From Albirhodobacter sp048262715 (GTDB lineage: Bacteria > Pseudomonadota > Alphaproteobacteria > Rhodobacterales > Rhodobacteraceae): a DNA stretch of 64,000 nucleotides. A program made the translations under genes and the position numbers. Positions 35,036 to 43,444 of this stretch are shown here, in pieces. The first letter of the stretch is position 1. Every line of letters starts with the position of its first letter. Below the pieces are notes generated by a model. That model was not told the DNA's origin, did no database searches, and saw only the letters and a list, made by a program, of their open reading frames with translations. The stretch is taken from the NCBI GenBank assembly GCA_048262715.1, contig JBLXEV010000005.1, positions 186,001-250,000 of the forward strand. The letters run 5' to 3'.

Positions 35036-37495
35036 ATGCTGCAAACTGGCACCCCCCTTCCATACTGGCAAGTCACCCCGCTGCAGGCGGCGGAGTATAA
35101 TGTCGCGGATATGCCGATGGAGGGGAAGATGGATTCAACCTTCTTCCTCACCAAGGAAAAGAACTTCATTCCGCACACCTACCCCTGCCGCACGGCCTAT
35201 ATCGCCGAGCAGCGTGGCAAGCCGATTGACACCGCTCAGGCCCCCGATTGGGCAGGCGCGCGCAATGTCTTGCCCGCAGGGTCGCCATTCCTTGATCTGT
35301 CGGGCTTCTGGTTTCGCGCGACGAAAATTCAGGGCTGGGCCCGCACTGCGATTGAGGCGAAACAAGCCGGCAAGGCGCAGCTAAAGCTCGGCATTTGCGG
35401 GGCGGCCCGCGCCTATGTGAACGGCGTCGCGGTGGCGTGGCTCTCGCCCGCAACGCGCAACGCGCTGGACGAGATCACCTTCGAGGCGGATCTGGTGCAG
35501 GGCCATAACGAGATTGCGATCCAGTTCGAGGATCTGTGCGAGCGCGACGCGGTGATCCGCATTGCGCTGACATGGATCGACGGGCCGGAAGCCCGTGCCG
35601 CGCATTGCTTCCCTGCGGAGCCTGCCTTGGTCACCCGTGTCGAGCAAACGGTGGATGCGATGCATCTTGATCGCAAGCATTATGACGCCCAAGACATCTG
35701 GCTCTGCCTGCCTACGCCCTTCCCTGAGCGGGTGACGGGCACGATCCGTGTCGCGGGGCATTTCATGTCCCATGATCACGATCAGATCGAATTCGAGATT
35801 GAAGCAGGGGCGCAGCGCGTCCGGCTTGCGGCCTCGGCAGATTTCCCTGCCGATTACCGTTATTTCGATTTCACCTTCACCTGCGGCGGCTTCACCACCT
35901 CAGCGCGCCTCGGCGCGGAGGTCAGCTGGCGCTCGGCCACGGGCCCTGCGGCTCAAGATCCCGCGCAGCGGATCGAGGAAACGCTGCAATGGCTCGCGCA
36001 GCATGCCGAAACCGATACCGAGACGGCCTTGGCCTGTGCCGCGGTCGGCACGCCGGAAAGCCTTGCCCGCGCGGTGGAGATCATCACCACGGCTCTGCCG
36101 GGAATTGAGCAATGCTTCGATTGCGCCGATTTCGCGCTGGTGCCGTTGCTGTGGACGCGGATCGTCTATCCTGACCGTTTGCCGCAGGCCTTGATCGCAC
36201 GGATTGATGCCGCGATCCTCGAGTTCCGCTATTGGATGGATGAGCCGGGCAATGATGTGCAGTGGTATTTCTCGGAAAACCACGCGCTCTTGTTCCACAC
36301 CTCGGCCTATCTTGCGGGCAATCTGCTGCCCGATGCGCGGTTCCGCCGCGCGGATCGCGATGGCGCGGCGCAGAGCCGCGTGGGCTATGAGCGCCTGATG
36401 AGCTGGTTCGACCACTTCGAGACATCGGAGATGGCAGAGTTCAACTCAGGCACCTATTTCCCGATTGACCTGAAGGGTTTGACGGCTCTCTACGCGCTGG
36501 CACATGATGCGGATATCCGCGCACGGGCGAAAGCGGCGATTGTCCGGCTCATCACCATGGTGGCACATTCCGCCCATCACGGCGTGATCACGGGCGCGCA
36601 GGGCCGCAGCTATGAGCATTCGCTCTGCGTGGCCGATACGTTGGAGCTGACGGGCCTCGCGCGGCTGCTCTGGGGGCAGGGCAATTTCGGCGCCCACGCG
36701 AATTGCCTCGCGCAGATCGCTTTAGCGCTGCGCGATTACGGGCTGGATCTCCCCGATTTGACCGATATCGCCAATTGGACCCGCACCGATGCCGCGCAGG
36801 AATGGACCTTCTGGCAGGGCGAAAATGCCTTCTGCCGCCTGTATCATTACAAAACCGCGCAGACCGCGATGGGCAGTGCCGCGCTCTACCGTTGGAAAGA
36901 TTGGGGCTATCAGGAAACGGTCATTCAGGCGCGGATCGGGCTTGAACCTGCCGCGCAGCTCTTCATCAACCATCCGGGCGAGATTGTGCAATCGGGCTTT
37001 GGGCGGCCCTCATTCTGGGGCGGATCGGCCAGCGTGCCGCGGGTGCAACAATACCGCGATCTGGCAGTCGTGCGCTTTGATGGCGTCGCCCCGCAACCCG
37101 ATTTCACCCATGCTTGGTTCCCCACGCAGATCTTCGATGAATGGTCGGTGGATCAGCATCGGGCAACGGCGCGTCATGGCCAAGGGGCGCTTGTCGTCTC
37201 GGCCTCCGGCCCGTTGGAACTGATGAGGGAGGGCGGTTCCGCGCATCACGAATTGCGGCTTGCAGGGCGTCTGGGCCTTTGGGCCGTTCGGCTCGGGACG
37301 ACGGAAGATCTCGCAGGCTTTGCTTCCCGTCACCCGCTCACCGTCACCGAGGCGGCGGATGGCACCCTCACCATCGAGGATCCGGATTATGGCACCGTCA
37401 TCTTCCGCGTCGATGGCACAGTCTCGGCCGAAGGCCGTGTACTGGATCCCGCACAATGGACCCGCGAAGGCCAACGCAGCGAACTGCCGCTCTAA
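35036..37495 (+). CDS. Unassigned 819-aa multidomain protein, possible oligosaccharide lyase or hydrolase
   Basis: I do not recognise the family with confidence. There is no signal peptide, so it should be cytosolic. Reading the protein: residues about 70-185 look like a jelly-roll carbohydrate-binding domain (FWFRATKIQG, AARAYVNGVAVAW); about 200-300 is another beta-rich region. About 310-600 is helical, resembling an (alpha/alpha) toroid, with WYFSENHALLFHT near 410, EFNSGTYFPIDLKGL near 467 and QGRSYEHSL near 522. About 640-819 is beta-rich. Toroid plus beta-sandwich is the layout of several polysaccharide lyase families. It is coupled to kduI, so it may make the unsaturated uronide that GH105 and KduI process. 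Function is inferred only. Confidence 0.6.
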   Translation: MLQTGTPLPYWQVTPLQAAEYNVADMPMEGKMDSTFFLTKEKNFIPHTYPCRTAYIAEQRGKPIDTAQAPDWAGARNVLPAGSPFLDLSGFWFRATKIQGWARTAIEAKQAGKAQLKLGICGAARAYVNGVAVAWLSPATRNALDEITFEADLVQGHNEIAIQFEDLCERDAVIRIALTWIDGPEARAAHCFPAEPALVTRVEQTVDAMHLDRKHYDAQDIWLCLPTPFPERVTGTIRVAGHFMSHDHDQIEFEIEAGAQRVRLAASADFPADYRYFDFTFTCGGFTTSARLGAEVSWRSATGPAAQDPAQRIEETLQWLAQHAETDTETALACAAVGTPESLARAVEIITTALPGIEQCFDCADFALVPLLWTRIVYPDRLPQALIARIDAAILEFRYWMDEPGNDVQWYFSENHALLFHTSAYLAGNLLPDARFRRADRDGAAQSRVGYERLMSWFDHFETSEMAEFNSGTYFPIDLKGLTALYALAHDADIRARAKAAIVRLITMVAHSAHHGVITGAQGRSYEHSLCVADTLELTGLARLLWGQGNFGAHANCLAQIALALRDYGLDLPDLTDIANWTRTDAAQEWTFWQGENAFCRLYHYKTAQTAMGSAALYRWKDWGYQETVIQARIGLEPAAQLFINHPGEIVQSGFGRPSFWGGSASVPRVQQYRDLAVVRFDGVAPQPDFTHAWFPTQIFDEWSVDQHRATARHGQGALVVSASGPLELMREGGSAHHELRLAGRLGLWAVRLGTTEDLAGFASRHPLTVTEAADGTLTIEDPDYGTVIFRVDGTVSAEGRVLDPAQWTREGQRSELPL

Positions 37496-37501
37496 CACAA
37501 A

Positions 37502-37528
37502 GGGTCCGGCGTCAACGGCGCCGGACCC
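37502..37528 (+). terminator. Strong GC hairpin after the 819-aa gene
   Basis: GGGTCCGGCG and CGCCGGACCC form a perfect 10-bp stem with a 7-nt loop, 7 nt after the stop codon. No T run follows, but the position fits a terminator for the kduI operon. The rest of 37529-37730 shows nothing I can assign. Confidence 0.65.
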
Positions 37529-37730
37529 CTAGACCATCCCAAGCACCTCGCCGACCCCGCAAAGATACAACTAGCGACGGCATCTATGCCGCGTCGCAGT
37601 CCGCAAGGTGCGGGAATATTGCAAGCGGCGCTGACCCGCCGCCCCCTGTGACCCTGCGGGAGAAGGCGGCGGCATAGAACATATACGATGCGCATAAATG
37701 CCGCCTGCGACGATGGCCATCCCCTCCGCC

Positions 37731-39233
37731 TCAGGCCTCAACGGGATCCAGCGGATAGATCGGTCTTCGCACCCGCTTATAGCTGCGCGTGGCAAGATCT
37801 GGCGAGCAAAGCCCCCCAGCGTCCGTAACAATGATCTGCGAGGCGATGGGGGCGAAGGCCCCCTTGAAATGCTGCATCGATTTCACCGCGAGAATGGATT
37901 TCTCCATCGGTTCGATCCCGACAACGCGGAAGATGTTGCGATCCAGCATCTGCATCCGGTCCGAGACGATCATAATATCCAGCCCCTCCACCCGCAGGCA
38001 GACGCTTTGCCCAGTCGATCCGGGAAGGCCCGTGAACATCGGCCCCTCGAATTTGAACCGACCATCGCTGATCGCCATGACCTGCCCCGTCACCTGCAAC
38101 GGGCCGCCACCGACGCTGGCATCGATTTTGCCGCCAATCGCGAGGGACACCTCGGCCCCGATCCCCGCCTGCGCCAAGGTGGCGACCGCGCCGGGATCCA
38201 GAAGCGCGCCAGCCGCCGCATTCTTGACCCCCGCCTCCAGCAAGGCCGCGATCAGGGCGGTACAATCGCTATAGGCCCCCGAGCCGGGATTGTCGGAATA
38301 ATCCGCGATGACAATGGGCTTGTCGGCTCGCGTATTTGCGGCCAGCCCCGCCTTGATCTGCGCGATACAGGCCGCGAGCGGAAGTGGTGTTTGCCATTGC
38401 GCCCGCAGGTTCCAGATCTCGTCGCAAATTCGCCGCGCCGCTGCATTGGCGGCATCGGTAGCGCCTGCATCATGGGTCACCAAAACCGAGGGCCCCGTCG
38501 CCCAGACATCGGCATCGGTGAACCCCGCATTGATCGCAACCGTCAGGATGCCAGAGGCCTGCGCCTCGCGCGCCGCACTCTCCAGCAGGCGGCACATTGG
38601 CCCATTTTCGGTCGTGCGCCCATCGTCACAGCCGACCAGAACGGCGGGGCGCTGAATGGCAATCCGGGGCATGATCGTGCCCTCCATCGCCGCATGCAGG
38701 AGGGTGCAGGCCTCAACCCCGACCTCGCGCATATCGATATGCGGATAGGTGCGGAAGGAGACGGCGATATTGGCCAGATCCGCCAGTTCGTCAAAAATAT
38801 TCGCATGCAGATCAAGCGTGATCGCCAAAGGCACCTCACCGCCGACAAGCGCGCGGATCTCGCGCAGGAATTGGCAATCGCCGTCCTGATCGGTCTCCGT
38901 GACCATCGCGCCGTGCAGCGCCACGAAGATCCCGTCATATGGCCCGCCCTCAGTCAACCGGCGCAGGCATTCGTTCGTGATCTCGCGCCGCGCGGCCTCG
39001 GTAATGATCCCGCCCGGCTCGGCATGGGCTGCGGTGATGTAGACCGGTGTCCAGCCCTTGGCATCGGCCACCTCTATCGCGCCTCCGACCTCCGATCCGG
39101 TGCCTCGAAAATTCGCGGGGATCTCGTCACCGACGAAATAATGCGAGGCGTGAAAATCCGACATGCCCGTACGCATCACGGTGAAGGTATTGCATTCGTT
39201 AATAAATTCAATAATCGCGACACGGTATGTCAT
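37731..39233 (-). CDS. M81-family metallopeptidase, MlrC-like
   Basis: 500-aa protein of the family named after MlrC, which finishes microcystin breakdown in sphingomonads. Most members act on unknown peptides or amides. The proposed Zn ligands are visible as Asp141 and His143 in TLDLHANI and His165 in RTYPHIDMRE. The C-terminal domain contains VSDRMQMLDRNIFRVVGI, typical of the family. There is no signal peptide, so it is cytosolic. It is the last gene of a polar amino-acid ABC transporter operon, suggesting it hydrolyses the imported compound, perhaps a cyclic or modified small peptide. Confidence 0.85.
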   Translation of the reverse strand: MTYRVAIIEFINECNTFTVMRTGMSDFHASHYFVGDEIPANFRGTGSEVGGAIEVADAKGWTPVYITAAHAEPGGIITEAARREITNECLRRLTEGGPYDGIFVALHGAMVTETDQDGDCQFLREIRALVGGEVPLAITLDLHANIFDELADLANIAVSFRTYPHIDMREVGVEACTLLHAAMEGTIMPRIAIQRPAVLVGCDDGRTTENGPMCRLLESAAREAQASGILTVAINAGFTDADVWATGPSVLVTHDAGATDAANAAARRICDEIWNLRAQWQTPLPLAACIAQIKAGLAANTRADKPIVIADYSDNPGSGAYSDCTALIAALLEAGVKNAAAGALLDPGAVATLAQAGIGAEVSLAIGGKIDASVGGGPLQVTGQVMAISDGRFKFEGPMFTGLPGSTGQSVCLRVEGLDIMIVSDRMQMLDRNIFRVVGIEPMEKSILAVKSMQHFKGAFAPIASQIIVTDAGGLCSPDLATRSYKRVRRPIYPLDPVEA

Positions 39234-39280
39234 GCACTGTCCTTTGGAGTCGTTCTGCGGAAAACCGCTTCAAAGCGGGG

Positions 39281-40036
39281 TCAGCACGGGGCAAGCGTTT
39301 TCAAAAACTGCTGCGACCGCGCGTGCTGCGGATCGGTAAAGAAATCTTCGGGCGGGGCGATCTCAATGATCTGCCCGTCCGCCATAAACACGATGCGGTC
39401 GGCCACTCTACGCGCGAACCCCATCTCATGGGTGACGCAGAGCATCGTCATCCCCGCATCCGTGAGCTCGGCCATAACATCGAGCACTTCGCCGATGGAT
39501 TCCGGGTCGAGCGCCGAGGTCGGCTCGTCAAACAACATCACCTTCGGCTTAAGGCAAAGGCTGCGGGCAATGGCGGCGCGTTGTTGCTGCCCGCCCGAGA
39601 GCTGCGCGGGGAGTTTATTTGCCTGATCCAGCATCCTGACACGCCGCAGATACTCCATCGCCGTCGCCCGCGCTTCTGCCTTGGGCACCTTATGGGTATG
39701 GATCGGCGAGAGCGTGCAATTCTCAAGCACGCTGAGATGCGGATAAAGGTTGAAATGCTGGAAGCACATGCCGACCTGATCGCGGATCTGCCGCAGCGCG
39801 GCCTTACCCTCCTGCGCCGAGATCCCACAAACCGTCAGCCGCCCCGTGTCCGGTGTGATTAGCTGGTTGATGCAACGGATCAACGTCGATTTTCCTGAGC
39901 CGGAGGGACCGCAGATCACAACTTTTTCGCCCTGCGCCACGCGCAGATCAATGTCTCGTAACGCGTGATATGCGCCGAAATGCTTGTTCACCCGCTCGAA
40001 GAGCACCGCCGGACCCTCTTGCATCATTGGACCCAT
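39281..40036 (-). CDS. Polar amino-acid ABC transporter ATPase (GlnQ/HisP type)
   Basis: About 251-aa ATPase. Walker A is GPSGSGKSTLIRCINQL, MCFQHFNLYPHLSVLENCTL carries the Q-loop, the signature is LSGGQQQRAAIARSL and Walker B is VMLFDEPTSALDPE. These are hallmarks of the polar amino-acid uptake group. Two starts are possible: ATG 40036 with AAGG upstream, or ATG 40027 overlapping the permease stop as ATGA. I chose the longer. Confidence 0.92.
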   Translation of the reverse strand: MGPMMQEGPAVLFERVNKHFGAYHALRDIDLRVAQGEKVVICGPSGSGKSTLIRCINQLITPDTGRLTVCGISAQEGKAALRQIRDQVGMCFQHFNLYPHLSVLENCTLSPIHTHKVPKAEARATAMEYLRRVRMLDQANKLPAQLSGGQQQRAAIARSLCLKPKVMLFDEPTSALDPESIGEVLDVMAELTDAGMTMLCVTHEMGFARRVADRIVFMADGQIIEIAPPEDFFTDPQHARSQQFLKTLAPC

Positions 40037-40698
40037 GAGAACCGCCTTTCTACGCGGCGCAGGGCCCACTCAATTGCAAGCACCAGCACCAGATAATGCA
40101 GAGCTGCGACGTAATAGACGCGCAGATCGAGCGTCTCGGAGAAAATGAAACGCGCTTGCCCCATCAGATCAAAGACCGTGATCACCGCCACAAGTGAGGT
40201 CGCCTTGAGCAGCAAGATGAATTCATTGCCGATGGCGGGAAGCGCCTTGGCAAAAGCAATTGGCAGCAGCACATGACGGAACGCGGTCCAGCGCGTGAGA
40301 TTGAGCGCGGCATTGGTTTCATGCACCGAGGCCGGGATCGTCTGCAAACTGCCGCGAATGATCTCCGCTTGATAGGCGGCGGTGTTGAGCACCAAGGCCA
40401 GCAGCCCGCAATACCATGCATCGCGGAAAATCCACCACAGGCCCATCGCACGCAGCTCGCGATTAAACTGGCCAAGACCGTAATAGATCAGGAACAACTG
40501 CACTAGCAGTGGCATCCCGCGAAACAGTGTCACATATCCCAGCGCCAGCCAGCCCAGAACACCAGTGGATTTGGCGCGGGCAACCCCAATGGGAATGGCG
40601 AGGAAAAAGCCGATGAAGATCGCTAGAATGGTCAGCAATGCCGTGGTCATCACCCCTTCCAGCCAGAGGTCACGGTAGCGGAACCAAAGATCAAACAT
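40024..40698 (-). CDS. Polar amino-acid ABC transporter permease (HisM/GlnP type)
   Basis: 224-aa inner-membrane permease with about five hydrophobic segments. The start region includes TALLTILAIFIGFFLAIPIG, followed by the motif YVTLFRGMPLLVQLFLIYYG near 56 and the EAA loop around ALNLTRWTAFRHVLLPIAF near 130. It overlaps the ATPase gene downstream and the partner permease upstream by 8 nt. Confidence 0.92.
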   Translation of the reverse strand: MFDLWFRYRDLWLEGVMTTALLTILAIFIGFFLAIPIGVARAKSTGVLGWLALGYVTLFRGMPLLVQLFLIYYGLGQFNRELRAMGLWWIFRDAWYCGLLALVLNTAAYQAEIIRGSLQTIPASVHETNAALNLTRWTAFRHVLLPIAFAKALPAIGNEFILLLKATSLVAVITVFDLMGQARFIFSETLDLRVYYVAALHYLVLVLAIEWALRRVERRFSWVQ

Positions 40699-41416
40699 CC
40701 GCCACCTCCCTGCGAGCGAACCCCTTCGAGGCGCGCCGCTCTAACGTCGTCTGTAGACGCGCCGACAAAGCGACCAGCAGCAGGTAAATCGCCCCGATCA
40801 CGAGATAGAAAAAGAACGGCTCGCGGGTGGTGTTGATTGCGAGCGCGGCAACATGCACCAAATCACTCAGCGCGATGATTGAAACGAGCGAGGTATCCTT
40901 GAGCAAGATCACCCAGAGATTGCCGAACCCTGGGATCGCATGACGCCAGAGCTGCGGCAGGACGACAAGCCGGAAGGTTTTGGCCCGCGACAGGCCCAGC
41001 GATTGCGCGGCCTCGGTCTGCCCCCGCCCGACCGCCTTGAGCGCCGCGCGCACCACCTCGCTGCCATAGGCGCTGATCACCAGGCTCAGCGCGATCAGCC
41101 CCGCAAGAAAGGGTGAGATCGACAGCCGCGTGTCGGGCATGATCCACCCTGTGATCCAGTTCACCAGCGCTTGGGACTGATAATAGAGGATGAGCAAAGT
41201 CAGGATCTCAGGAAGGGTCTTGAACAGGGTGGTATAGCCATGGGCCAGCAGGCGCACAGGCCGTGGGCCAGAGACCTTGGCCCAATGGATCGCAAAGGAT
41301 AGCGCAATCGCGATTGGAAAGGTCGCCAGCGCCAGCGCCAAGGTGATACCCAGCCCATGCAGCAGCTCATCGCCCCAGCCGCTTTCCCCATAGGCCAGCA
41401 ATCCAAGCCAATCCAT
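40691..41416 (-). CDS. Polar amino-acid ABC transporter permease (HisQ type)
   Basis: About 241-aa permease partner of the gene at 40024. Motifs are GYTTLFKTLPEILTLLILYY near residue 57 and the EAA region QSLGLSRAKTFRLVVLPQLW near 134. The frame runs back to 41494, but GAGG 9 nt before the ATG at 41416 and a normal permease N-terminus (MDWLGLLAYGESGWG) favour this start. Confidence 0.9.
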   Translation of the reverse strand: MDWLGLLAYGESGWGDELLHGLGITLALALATFPIAIALSFAIHWAKVSGPRPVRLLAHGYTTLFKTLPEILTLLILYYQSQALVNWITGWIMPDTRLSISPFLAGLIALSLVISAYGSEVVRAALKAVGRGQTEAAQSLGLSRAKTFRLVVLPQLWRHAIPGFGNLWVILLKDTSLVSIIALSDLVHVAALAINTTREPFFFYLVIGAIYLLLVALSARLQTTLERRASKGFARREVADV

Positions 41417-41509
41417 CCTGCTATGCCTCATGTCTTGAAAAGGAAATACCGCGTTTGAACCGCGTGCGGGCCGCACGTAAAGCGCCCCGCACACCCCATG
41501 CAGCCAATC

Positions 41510-42304
41510 TTACTTGGCGAACAACTCGCTCACGGCAATCGGCTTGCTACGGATATCGAAGTCGAAATACTTCGCGCGGATCTGGTCATAGGTGCCGCTC
41601 TCAATCACCGCTGCGAGCGCCACATTCACGCGGTCGCGCAGATCGGTGTCGTCCTTACGGAAGGCCATGCCCGCGCCGATTGTGCCGTCCAGCAGGAAAT
41701 CTTGCCCGACGAATTCACAGCAATCGACCCCGTCTGCCATCCAGTCGGCCAGCGCGAATTTCGATTCCAAAATCAGATCGAGACGGCCGCTCTCCATATC
41801 CAGAAACGCCTCGCCCAGCTTCGGGTAAAGTTTGACCTCATTGTCTGGGAAATATTCCTTGAGCACCTTGCTGGCTACGCCGCCCGCCTGCGTGCCGAGC
41901 ACCATACCGCTCAGCGTTTCGGGCGTGGCGTCTTTCAGCCCCAACTCCTTGAGCGCCGCGAAGCGCATGGTGTTGAAGTAATAGGGATCGGAGAAGGCAA
42001 CCTCCTCCATCCGCGCCTCGGTAATCGCCATCGACGCAATCATCACATCGAACTTGTCCGAATTTAGCGCGGGAATGATCCCGCTCCATTCATGTGTACT
42101 CCATTCGCAGGTCACCTTCATCTCGGCGCAGATCGCATCGCCCAGATCGATATCGAACCCGTTCAGCGCGCCGCTTTCTGAAACCGAATTGAACGGCGCA
42201 TAGGCACCTTCCGTCCCCAAACGAAGAGTTTCCGCCTGAGCGGTGGTCGCGCCGAACGCCAGCGCCGCGACCGCAATCGCGGACGTCCTGATAAGTGCAA
42301 ACAT
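41510..42304 (-). CDS. Periplasmic amino-acid-type binding protein (SBP_bac_3 family)
   Basis: 264-aa receptor with a Sec signal (MFALIRTSAIAVAALAFG, cleavage near AQAE at residue 22). GGGAGA lies before the ATG at 42304. LRLGTEGAYAPFNS, GFDIDLGDAICAEM and SGIIPALNSDKFDVMIASM are classic lysine/arginine/ornithine-type receptor motifs. It contains a Cys pair (DGVDCCEF) near residue 195. First gene of the operon that ends in the MlrC-like protein. Ligand probably a cationic amino acid, opine or small peptide-like compound. Confidence 0.92.
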   Translation of the reverse strand: MFALIRTSAIAVAALAFGATTAQAETLRLGTEGAYAPFNSVSESGALNGFDIDLGDAICAEMKVTCEWSTHEWSGIIPALNSDKFDVMIASMAITEARMEEVAFSDPYYFNTMRFAALKELGLKDATPETLSGMVLGTQAGGVASKVLKEYFPDNEVKLYPKLGEAFLDMESGRLDLILESKFALADWMADGVDCCEFVGQDFLLDGTIGAGMAFRKDDTDLRDRVNVALAAVIESGTYDQIRAKYFDFDIRSKPIAVSELFAK

Positions 42305-42371
42305 GGATATCTCCCGTCGGGCCCGTGTTTTCGGGTCATTGATTGTTTTGCCAATGCGGTGCAGTGACATT

Positions 42372-42388
42372 AGTATTATGTTGATACT
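42372..42388. promoter_or_regulatory. LysR-type binding site
   Basis: AGTAT-N7-ATACT, an interrupted palindrome fitting the T-N11-A rule of LysR regulators, lies between the divergent binding-protein gene and the LysR gene. On the minus strand a CATAAT box overlaps it and could be the -10 element. Confidence 0.55.
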
Positions 42389-42468
42389 CAGAGCGGAAAT
42401 CAGAGCCCTATCACAAGACCATAAAGGCGAATTCATCAATGACTCAAAGCAAAAGAACTATTTATTAG

Positions 42469-43407
42469 ATGAATAAAACTAATACTACGCCGCAGACTCG
42501 CACCACCCGTAAGCAGCTTACCAGCCTACGGGCGTTGCGGGCTTTCGAGGCTGTCGCCTGCCACCTGAGCTTTACCCGCGCTGCCGAAGAAATGGCGGTC
42601 AGCCAAGGCGCGATCAGCCATCAGATCAAGTTGCTGGAGCAACGTTTGGGCAAGCCGCTGTTCCTGCGCAGCGGCAAAGGCGTAGCCTTAACCATTGAGG
42701 GGGAATTGCTGCGCGATGTCTGCGCGCGCAGCTTTGACGAAATCGGCGAGACGCTGTCCCTGATCGGTCAGAAACGCGATGCGCAGGTGTTGCGCGTCCG
42801 CAGTGGGCCATTTTTTGCGATGAAGGTGATCGCGCCGCGCATTTCCGAGTTTCTAAGTGCCAACCCCGGCATTCAGCTCCATCTCAACAATCTCGACCCC
42901 GATTCAGCCTCATTGGGCAGCGAAGACGTTCTAATCAAATACTGTCTTTATCCGCCTGAAAACTCGGTTTCAGTCGAAATTCTCAAGGAAAACCTGGTGC
43001 TTATTTGCAATCGGGATTTGGTGTCCGGCGGCGAGGATTTGGCACAGATTATTGCCAAGCCCAATGTTGCGCGCCTGCACTATCGCGATATGAGCGATTG
43101 GGAAAGCTGGTTGGAACAGTTTGGATATGGCGGATTGACGGCCCCGCAAAACCTGATTTTCGACGACCAACACACCATTTTGGAGGCCGTTCGCTCTGGG
43201 CAGGGCATCGGAATGGCGGAGCGGTCTTTGATCAAAGAGGATTTGGCGCGCGGACGTATCACTGTGCTATCTGACCTCTGCCTACGACCGAAAACCTCCT
43301 ACAAATTTATCTACAAGGCTGACCGCGCCGCAGCGCACCCCGTCATCGAGCTGTTTCTGACATGGCTGCAACAGCAGGTTGCAGTGATCCAGGCAGATGG
43401 CACCTGA
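42469..43407 (+). CDS. LysR-family regulator, GcvA-like
   Basis: 312-aa regulator. The helix-turn-helix spans LRALRAFEAVACHLSFTRAAEEMAVSQGAISHQIKLLE near residues 20-57, with GAISHQI being the GcvA-like recognition helix, and an effector domain follows. It is divergent from the amino-acid ABC/MlrC operon and probably activates it. A long inverted repeat spans its stop codon. Confidence 0.9.
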   Translation: MNKTNTTPQTRTTRKQLTSLRALRAFEAVACHLSFTRAAEEMAVSQGAISHQIKLLEQRLGKPLFLRSGKGVALTIEGELLRDVCARSFDEIGETLSLIGQKRDAQVLRVRSGPFFAMKVIAPRISEFLSANPGIQLHLNNLDPDSASLGSEDVLIKYCLYPPENSVSVEILKENLVLICNRDLVSGGEDLAQIIAKPNVARLHYRDMSDWESWLEQFGYGGLTAPQNLIFDDQHTILEAVRSGQGIGMAERSLIKEDLARGRITVLSDLCLRPKTSYKFIYKADRAAAHPVIELFLTWLQQQVAVIQADGT

Positions 43408-43420
43408 TCACTGCAACCTG
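43375..43420. terminator. 15-bp perfect inverted repeat across the LysR stop codon
   Basis: CAGGTTGCAGTGATC (43375-43389) and GATCACTGCAACCTG (43406-43420) are exact inverted repeats with a 16-nt spacer. The left arm is coding and the stop (43405-43407) is in the hairpin. The next gene ends at 43445 on the minus strand, so the hairpin can stop transcription from both sides. No T run follows. Confidence 0.6.
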
Positions 43421-43444
43421 TGTGAGTAACCCTGCGCGAGCCGC

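Noticed and set aside
37698..39626. Long open frame (642 codons) on the plus strand opposite the MlrC-like gene and the ATPase gene
   Set aside because: It lies antisense to genes with clear motifs; the Arg/Gln/His/Pro-rich composition without domains is typical of high-GC shadow frames.
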